This document shows, piece after piece, positions 58,823-64,000 of a stretch of 64,000 bases of DNA. This stretch comes from Sinorhizobium arboris LMG 14919 (GTDB lineage Bacteria; Pseudomonadota; Alphaproteobacteria; Rhizobiales; Rhizobiaceae): positions 1-64,000 of the forward strand of contig NZ_ATYB01000014.1 in assembly GCF_000427465.1 (NCBI RefSeq), written 5' to 3'. Position 1 is the first letter of the stretch, and every line of letters starts with the position of its first letter. The notes beneath the pieces are model-generated. The model was given only the letters and a program-made list of their open reading frames with translations, was not told the DNA's origin and ran no database searches. The translations under genes were made by a program, and so were the position numbers.

Positions 58823-59565
58823 TGCCCCGCTATCGCCTGGTCGTCGAATATGACGGTTCCGACTATGTCGGCTGGCAGCGGCAGGACAATGGCCCCTCCG
58901 TCCAGGGCGCGATCGAGAAGGCGGCCTTTTCGCTCGCCGGCGAAGCAGTCTCTATCCGCGGTGCCGGGCGCACCGATTCCGGTGTTCACGCCATGGGTCA
59001 AGTGGCGCATCTAGATCTTACGCGCGAGTGGAAGCCGCACACATTGCGGAACGCGCTCAACGCGCATCTGACGCTTGCGGGCGAGCGGGTCTCGATCCTC
59101 GAAGCCGCGGAGGCCTCCGCCGATTTCGACGCGCGTTTCTCCGCGATCCGCCGGCATTATCTCTATCGGATCATTTCCCGCCGGTCGCCGCTGGCGCTGG
59201 AGGCCCGCCGCGCCTGGTGGGTGCCGAAGGCGCTCGATCACGCGGCAATGCACGAGGCGGCACAGCGTCTCGTCGGTCACCACGACTTCACGACGTTCCG
59301 CTCGGCCCACTGCCAGGCGACGAGCCCGCTGCGCACGCTCGACCGGCTGGACGTGACGCGTGCGGGTGAGCTCATCGAAATCCGCGCCACGGCACAAAGC
59401 TTTCTACACAACCAGATCCGTTCCTTCGCAGGCTCGCTGAAGCTCGTCGGCGAGGGTAAATGGACGCCGGACGACCTGCAGGCGGCACTCGAAGCACGGG
59501 ACCGCAAGGCGTGCGGCCCGGTCGCTCCGCCGGATGGACTCTATTTCATGCGGGTGGATTACTGA
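58822..59565 (+). CDS. truA: tRNA pseudouridine(38-40) synthase TruA
   Basis: A 247-residue pseudouridine synthase with the catalytic Asp52 in [11 protein letters not shown] and the N-terminal [12 protein letters not shown]. It modifies positions 38-40 of many tRNAs. It is coupled to fmt and convergent with the membrane protein gene at 59595. Confidence 0.96.
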   Translation: MPRYRLVVEYDGSDYVGWQRQDNGPSVQGAIEKAAFSLAGEAVSIRGAGRTDSGVHAMGQVAHLDLTREWKPHTLRNALNAHLTLAGERVSILEAAEASADFDARFSAIRRHYLYRIISRRSPLALEARRAWWVPKALDHAAMHEAAQRLVGHHDFTTFRSAHCQATSPLRTLDRLDVTRAGELIEIRATAQSFLHNQIRSFAGSLKLVGEGKWTPDDLQAALEARDRKACGPVAPPDGLYFMRVDY

Positions 59566-59594
59566 GCTGGAAACGGCAGCCCTCATCCGCCTGC

Positions 59595-60191
59595 TCAGCC
59601 TGGCATCAGGCCGAGCAGGCGCTGCAGGAATTGCATGATCATCAGCGGTGACAGCAGAAAGATCGCGGCAAGGGCGGCGGCGAGCAGATTCTGGTTGGCG
59701 GTAACGGTCCGCAAAAGGCGGAAGAGCAGTGCGGAGCTGACGACGAGCAGCAGAAGCCACAGCAGGGCTGCCATGCCGCCGCTGCCGGGTATGACCAGCA
59801 GCAGCGCGGCCGGCACCGCCATCGCATAGGTCAGCGGGACCTGGAGCCAATTGGTCGTGACGATCACCGGCACTACCAGGACCGAGAAGCCGAGCGGGCG
59901 CGAAAGGACGGCGATCAGCACGATCGGCAGCAGCCAGCTCACGAGGTCGACGACGAGAATCTTCCCGAAGAAGCCGATGCCGACCGTCGTGCCGGTTGGC
60001 ATCGCCGAGAGGTAATAGAGCCGCCACGAGGCCCACCCCACGGCAAGCGCCGGCAGCGTCCAGAGGATCGCCGTGAAGGAGCGCCACAAACCGCTCTCGC
60101 TGATGTCCAGCCAGCGATAGCCTTCCTGGTTGCCCTGGATCAGCAGCCACAGCCCCTTTATGTAGACAAGGACCTCCTCAAGCAGCGGCAT
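59595..60191 (-). CDS. conserved hypothetical membrane protein next to dapE
   Basis: A 198-residue protein with about five predicted transmembrane helices (near 38-58, 75-95, 100-120, 125-140 and 165-185) and no recognisable catalytic motif. It overlaps the end of dapE by 14 bases, so it is translated from the same transcript. I do not recognise a function. A gene of this type beside dapE is common in Rhizobiales (recalled). Confidence 0.8.
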   Translation of the reverse strand: MPLLEEVLVYIKGLWLLIQGNQEGYRWLDISESGLWRSFTAILWTLPALAVGWASWRLYYLSAMPTGTTVGIGFFGKILVVDLVSWLLPIVLIAVLSRPLGFSVLVVPVIVTTNWLQVPLTYAMAVPAALLLVIPGSGGMAALLWLLLLVVSSALLFRLLRTVTANQNLLAAALAAIFLLSPLMIMQFLQRLLGLMPG

Positions 60192-61374
60192 GACCGAACC
60201 AGCGGGCGATGAAGGTTTCGTAGATCCCGGTCAGGATTTCGAGATCGGCAAGGGCAACGCGTTCGTCGACCATGTGCATGGTCTTGCCCACAAGGCCGAA
60301 TTCGACGACCGGGCAATAGTCCTTGATGAAGCGTGCGTCCGAGGTGCCGCCGGTGGTCGACAATTGCGGCTGCCGGCCGGTGACGGCCCCGACGGCGCCT
60401 GAGAGCGATTCGATGAGCGCGTTGTCGCGCGTCAGGAAGACGTGGCTCGGGCGCTCGTTCCAGGCGATCTCGTATCTGGCCGGAGCACGGCCGGGCCTGA
60501 GCGGGCTATCGCCTGCAGCGGCGCGGTCGAGGCGCGCGACGATCTCGGCCATCAGGCTTTCGGCCGTCCAGCGGTCGTTGAACCGGATGTTGAAGGCGGC
60601 GCTCGCCTTCGCGGGAATGACGTTCACCGCGGTATTGCCGACATCGATGGTGGTAACCTCGAGGTTCGAAGGTTGGAAATCTTCAGTGCCGTCATCAAAG
60701 GGCGGGTCCATCAGGGCCTGCGCGAGATGCAGGATACTGCGAACGGGATTGTCCGCAAGATGCGGATAGGCCGCGTGGCCCTGGACGCCGTGAACGGTGA
60801 TCCGGCCGGAGAGCGACCCGCGCCGGCCGATCTTGATCATATCGCCGATGCTGCCCGGATTGGTCGGCTCGCCGACGAGACAGGCGTCCCATCGCTCGCC
60901 CCTTGCCGCCGCCCACTCGAGGAGTTTCACCGTGCCGTTGATCGCCGGGCCTTCCTCGTCGCCGGTGATCAGAAAGGAAATCGAGCCCTTCGGTGCGCCA
61001 TGCTTTTCTATATGGCGGGCAACCGCCGCCACGAAACAGGCGATGCCGCCTTTCATGTCCACGGCGCCGCGTCCATACATTTCGCCCCCGGCGATAGCGG
61101 CGGAGAAGGGCGGTTGGCTCCAGGCGGCCTCGTCGCCGACCGGCACCACATCGGTGTGGCCGGCGAACATCAGATGCGGGCCGTCGCTCCCGATCCGGGC
61201 GTAAAGGTTTTCGATGTCGGGCGTTCCGGCTTCCTTCGCCACGACGCGGTCGATCTTGAAGCCGACCGGCGCAAGCATGGATTGAAGAGCCGCAAGCGCG
61301 CCCCCCTCGGCGGGCGTCACGGAGGGGCAGCGAATCAGGGCAGCGAGATTGGAAACGGGATCGGTCGGGAACAT
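60178..61374 (-). CDS. dapE: succinyl-diaminopimelate desuccinylase
   Basis: A 398-residue M20 zinc hydrolase of the lysine/diaminopimelate pathway. Metal and catalytic residues appear in [32 protein letters not shown] and the late [13 protein letters not shown] (His). The ATG at 61374 fits the family start ([23 protein letters not shown]); no clear Shine-Dalgarno is seen. It overlaps the next membrane protein gene. Confidence 0.95.
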   Translation of the reverse strand: MFPTDPVSNLAALIRCPSVTPAEGGALAALQSMLAPVGFKIDRVVAKEAGTPDIENLYARIGSDGPHLMFAGHTDVVPVGDEAAWSQPPFSAAIAGGEMYGRGAVDMKGGIACFVAAVARHIEKHGAPKGSISFLITGDEEGPAINGTVKLLEWAAARGERWDACLVGEPTNPGSIGDMIKIGRRGSLSGRITVHGVQGHAAYPHLADNPVRSILHLAQALMDPPFDDGTEDFQPSNLEVTTIDVGNTAVNVIPAKASAAFNIRFNDRWTAESLMAEIVARLDRAAAGDSPLRPGRAPARYEIAWNERPSHVFLTRDNALIESLSGAVGAVTGRQPQLSTTGGTSDARFIKDYCPVVEFGLVGKTMHMVDERVALADLEILTGIYETFIARWFGHAAA

Positions 61375-61497
61375 GGAGGGTATGCCTGCAGAGCCGGTTG
61401 GCCAGAAACGGAGCCAGGGAACAGAGACTGCCGGTTTATCCGATCGGTCATCCGCTGTCACCTCCGATGAGCGTCGGCCGGCCTTGATCGCGGCTCG

Positions 61498-61531
61498 AAA
61501 TGAAAGCAGGCCGGACAATCGTCCGGCCTGC
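61498..61531 (-). terminator. terminator of the RND pump gene
   Basis: GCAGGCCGGAC (61506-61516) pairs with GTCCGGCCTGC (61521-61531). On the minus strand the stem is followed by TTTCATTTC. Confidence 0.65.
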
Positions 61532-61556
61532 CATTGCACTTCGGGGGCAGGGGAGG

Positions 61557-64000
61557 CTACTCGCCGGGCGCGAGATGCGGTGCTTCGATATGCGCTCCGG
61601 TGTGCTTCAGCGGCCTTTCGCCGGAAAGCTTGCGGATCAGCACGTAGAAGACGGGCGTCATGAAGATGCCGAATGCCGTGACGCCGATCATGCCGGCAAA
61701 CACCGCCACTCCCATGGCGGAGCGCATTTCCGCGCCGGCGCCGGTGGAGGTGACGAGCGGCACGACGCCCATGATGAAGGCCATCGAGGTCATCAGGATC
61801 GGCCTGAGCCTGAGCCGGCTCGCCTCGATCGCAGCACTGACGGCATTGCTGCCGGACAGTTCCAGTTCGCGGGCGAATTCGACGATCAGGATCGCGTTCT
61901 TTGCCGACAGACCCACCAGAACGATGAGGCCGATCTGGGTGAAGACGTTGTTGTCGCCGCCGGTCAGCCAGACGCCCGTCAGCGCCGCCATGATGCCCAT
62001 CGGCACGATCAGTATGATCGCGATCGGCAGCATCAGGCTCTCATACTGAGCCGCAAGCACGAGGTAGACCAGCAGCAGCGCCAGCGGGAAGACGAGGATG
62101 CCCGAATTGCCGGCAAGGATCTGCTGATACGTCAGGTCCGTCCACTCGAATGAAATGCCGGGCGGCAGCGTCTCGGACGCGATCCGCTCGATGGCCGCCT
62201 GCGCCTGGCCGGAGGAGAAGCCGGGTGCCGGCCCGCCATTGATATCTGCGGCGAGGAAGCCGTTGTAGCGGATCGCCCGCTCGGCGCCGACCGTCTGCTC
62301 GACGTTGAGCAGGGCCGACAGCGGGATCATCTCGCCCGTCTGCGAACGCACCTTCAGCTTGCCGATGTCGTCGGCGTGGCTGCGATAGCTCGCATCGGCC
62401 TGGATGCGCACGCTGTAAGTGCGGCCGAACGCGTTGAAGTCGTTGACGTAGAGCGAACCCAGATAGATCTGCAGCGTCTCGAAAACGTCCGTGACCGCCA
62501 CGCCGAGCTGGCGCGCCTTGGTGCGGTCGAGGTCGGCATAGAGCTGCGGCACGTTGATCTGGTAGCTCGAATAAAGTCCTGCGAGTTCCGGTGCCGCCAT
62601 CGCCTTGGCGAGAACGGCCTTGGTCGCATCGTCCAGCGTCCGGTAGCCGAGGCCGTTTCTGTCCTCGATCTGCAGCTTGAAGCCGCCGGTCGTGCCGAGG
62701 CCCTGGACGGGCGGCGGCGGGAACATGGCGATGAAGGCGTCCTGGATTGCGCCGAACTCCTGGTTCAGTTGCATGGCGATGGCGCCACCCGAAAGTTCGG
62801 GTGTCGTACGCTCCTCGAACGGCTTCAGCGACACGAAGACGATGCCGGAGTTGGACGAGTTGGTGAATCCGTTGATCGACAGGCCCGGGAAGGCGATGGC
62901 GTGTTCGACGCCCGGATGCTTGAGGGCGATTTCGCTCATGCGCCGGATGACGTCTTCCGAGCGGTCGAGCGTGGCCGCGTCCGGCAGCTGCGCGAAGCCG
63001 ATGAGGTATTGCTTGTCCTGCGCCGGCACGAAGCCGCCAGGCACCGCGCGAAAGAGCACGAAGGTGACGCCGAGGAGGACGGCATAGACGCCCATGACCA
63101 GCGATTTGCGGGTGAGAATGCCGCCGACGCCGCGGCCATAGGCCTGCGAACTCGCTCCGAAGAAGCGGTTGAAGCCGCGGAAGAACCAGCCGAACAACCC
63201 GTCCATGACGCGCGTCAGCCAGTCCTTCGGGGCGTGGTGATCCTTCAGGAGAAGGGCGGCGAGCGCGGGCGAGAGCGTCAGCGAGTTGAGGGCCGAAATC
63301 ACCGTCGAGATCGCGATGGTGAGCGCGAACTGGCGGTAGAACTGACCGGTAAGGCCGGTGATGAAGGCGAGCGGCACGAATACCGCGACGAGCACCAGCG
63401 CGATCGCGATGATCGGTCCGGAGACTTCCGACATGGCGCGGTAGGTCGCCTGGATCGGAGACAGGCCCTGCTCGATGTTGCGTTCGACGTTTTCAACGAC
63501 GACGATCGCGTCGTCGACGACGATGCCGATCGCCAGCACCAGGCCGAAAAGGCTGAGCGCATTGATCGAAAATCCGAAGACATACATCACCGCGAAAGTT
63601 CCGACGATCGAGACCGGCACGGCGACGAGCGGGATAATCGAGGCACGCCAGGTCTGCAGGAAGACGATGACGACGATGACGACGAGCGCGATTGCTTCGA
63701 GAAGCGTGTGGATAACCGACTCGATGGAGGCCCGGACGAACTGCGTCGTGTCGTAGACGATCTCGTAGTCGACGCCTTCCGGCATGGTCTGCTTCAGCTC
63801 GGCCATCACCTTGTGGACGTTTTCGGAGATCTGGATGGCGTTCGATCCGGGCGCCTGGAACACGCCCATGCCGACGGCGGCCTTGTTGTCGAGGAGCGAG
63901 CGCAGCGAGTAGTCCGCGGCTCCCATTTCGACGCGGGCGACGTCTCCGAGGCGCGTGATCTCCCCGCTCTCGCCCGATTTGACGACGATGTCGGCAAAAT
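61557..64000 (-). CDS. RND efflux transporter permease, HAE-1 (AcrB/MexB) family, 5' end outside window
   Basis: The visible 814 residues are the C-terminal part of a ~1050-residue proton-driven efflux pump; the start lies past 64000. Visible hallmarks are the proton-relay aspartates in [20 protein letters not shown] (helix 4), [44 protein letters not shown] (helix 10 region) and the porter segment with [15 protein letters not shown]. The C terminus is a short polar tail. A periplasmic adaptor gene is expected upstream, outside the window. Substrates are unknown. Confidence 0.93.
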   Translation of the reverse strand, partial: FADIVVKSGESGEITRLGDVARVEMGAADYSLRSLLDNKAAVGMGVFQAPGSNAIQISENVHKVMAELKQTMPEGVDYEIVYDTTQFVRASIESVIHTLLEAIALVVIVVIVFLQTWRASIIPLVAVPVSIVGTFAVMYVFGFSINALSLFGLVLAIGIVVDDAIVVVENVERNIEQGLSPIQATYRAMSEVSGPIIAIALVLVAVFVPLAFITGLTGQFYRQFALTIAISTVISALNSLTLSPALAALLLKDHHAPKDWLTRVMDGLFGWFFRGFNRFFGASSQAYGRGVGGILTRKSLVMGVYAVLLGVTFVLFRAVPGGFVPAQDKQYLIGFAQLPDAATLDRSEDVIRRMSEIALKHPGVEHAIAFPGLSINGFTNSSNSGIVFVSLKPFEERTTPELSGGAIAMQLNQEFGAIQDAFIAMFPPPPVQGLGTTGGFKLQIEDRNGLGYRTLDDATKAVLAKAMAAPELAGLYSSYQINVPQLYADLDRTKARQLGVAVTDVFETLQIYLGSLYVNDFNAFGRTYSVRIQADASYRSHADDIGKLKVRSQTGEMIPLSALLNVEQTVGAERAIRYNGFLAADINGGPAPGFSSGQAQAAIERIASETLPPGISFEWTDLTYQQILAGNSGILVFPLALLLVYLVLAAQYESLMLPIAIILIVPMGIMAALTGVWLTGGDNNVFTQIGLIVLVGLSAKNAILIVEFARELELSGSNAVSAAIEASRLRLRPILMTSMAFIMGVVPLVTSTGAGAEMRSAMGVAVFAGMIGVTAFGIFMTPVFYVLIRKLSGERPLKHTGAHIEAPHLAPGE

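Overview
The window is a 64 kb stretch of a GC-rich alphaproteobacterial chromosome, almost certainly Sinorhizobium/Ensifer (Rhizobiales). The grounds are the gene order (rpoN cluster, ornithine-lipid genes olsB and olsA, NADP-malic enzyme tme, mutS, glnD, the lnt/actA-phrR pair, metK), which agrees from memory with the S. meliloti chromosome; Sinorhizobium-type dispersed intergenic repeats; and alphaproteobacterial regulatory signals (GANTC sites, an Irr/ICE box, RpoH promoters). I see no rRNA, tRNA, CRISPR array, insertion sequence, prophage or integrase. It is mostly conserved core chromosome, and the interesting material is mainly regulatory.

Layout. (1) 1-2297: dnaA with a long leader carrying a cluster of CcrM (GANTC) sites. 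(2) 2701-5832: an accessory stress module with an ECF42-type sigma factor, its DGPF/YCII partner, an SRPBCC protein and an NTF2/VOC fusion; both transcription units start with the same bipartite promoter TGTCGG-N17-CGTC. (3) 5865-11095: minus-strand operon rph, VOC, rdgB, hemW, divergent from hrcA-grpE. (4) 11258-16532: minus-strand lptC-lptA-lptB-rpoN-hpf-ptsN cluster. (5) 16870-24471: sppA, ihfB, lapA-like, a CoxG-like gene, two RNA methyltransferases overlapping lspA, and a hybrid histidine kinase. (6) 24588-40787: olsB, tme, mutS, glnD-murJ-VOC, trpS, usp, an Irr-box-controlled Nfu scaffold gene, tsaB-rimI-olsA.

(7) 40922-50209: miaB-phoH-ybeY-corC-lnt, phrR, metK and trmB. metK is preceded by a near-palindromic operator candidate. 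(8) 50411-64000: DUF1150 and Hsp20 genes behind a clear RpoH-type promoter, nucleoside hydrolase, a chemoreceptor, ribokinase, rmuC, def-fmt-truA, a membrane protein, dapE, and the 3' part of an RND efflux pump gene that runs off the right edge.

Themes: replication initiation, protein quality control (hrcA, grpE, hsp20, sppA), envelope biogenesis (lpt genes, lspA, lnt, murJ), ornithine-lipid synthesis (olsA and olsB about 14 kb apart), nitrogen control (rpoN, ptsN, glnD), translation and tRNA/rRNA modification, and acid/iron/methyl-cycle responses. The best candidate for an under-described system is the ECF42 module with its two matching promoters; the helically phased GANTC cluster before dnaA is second.
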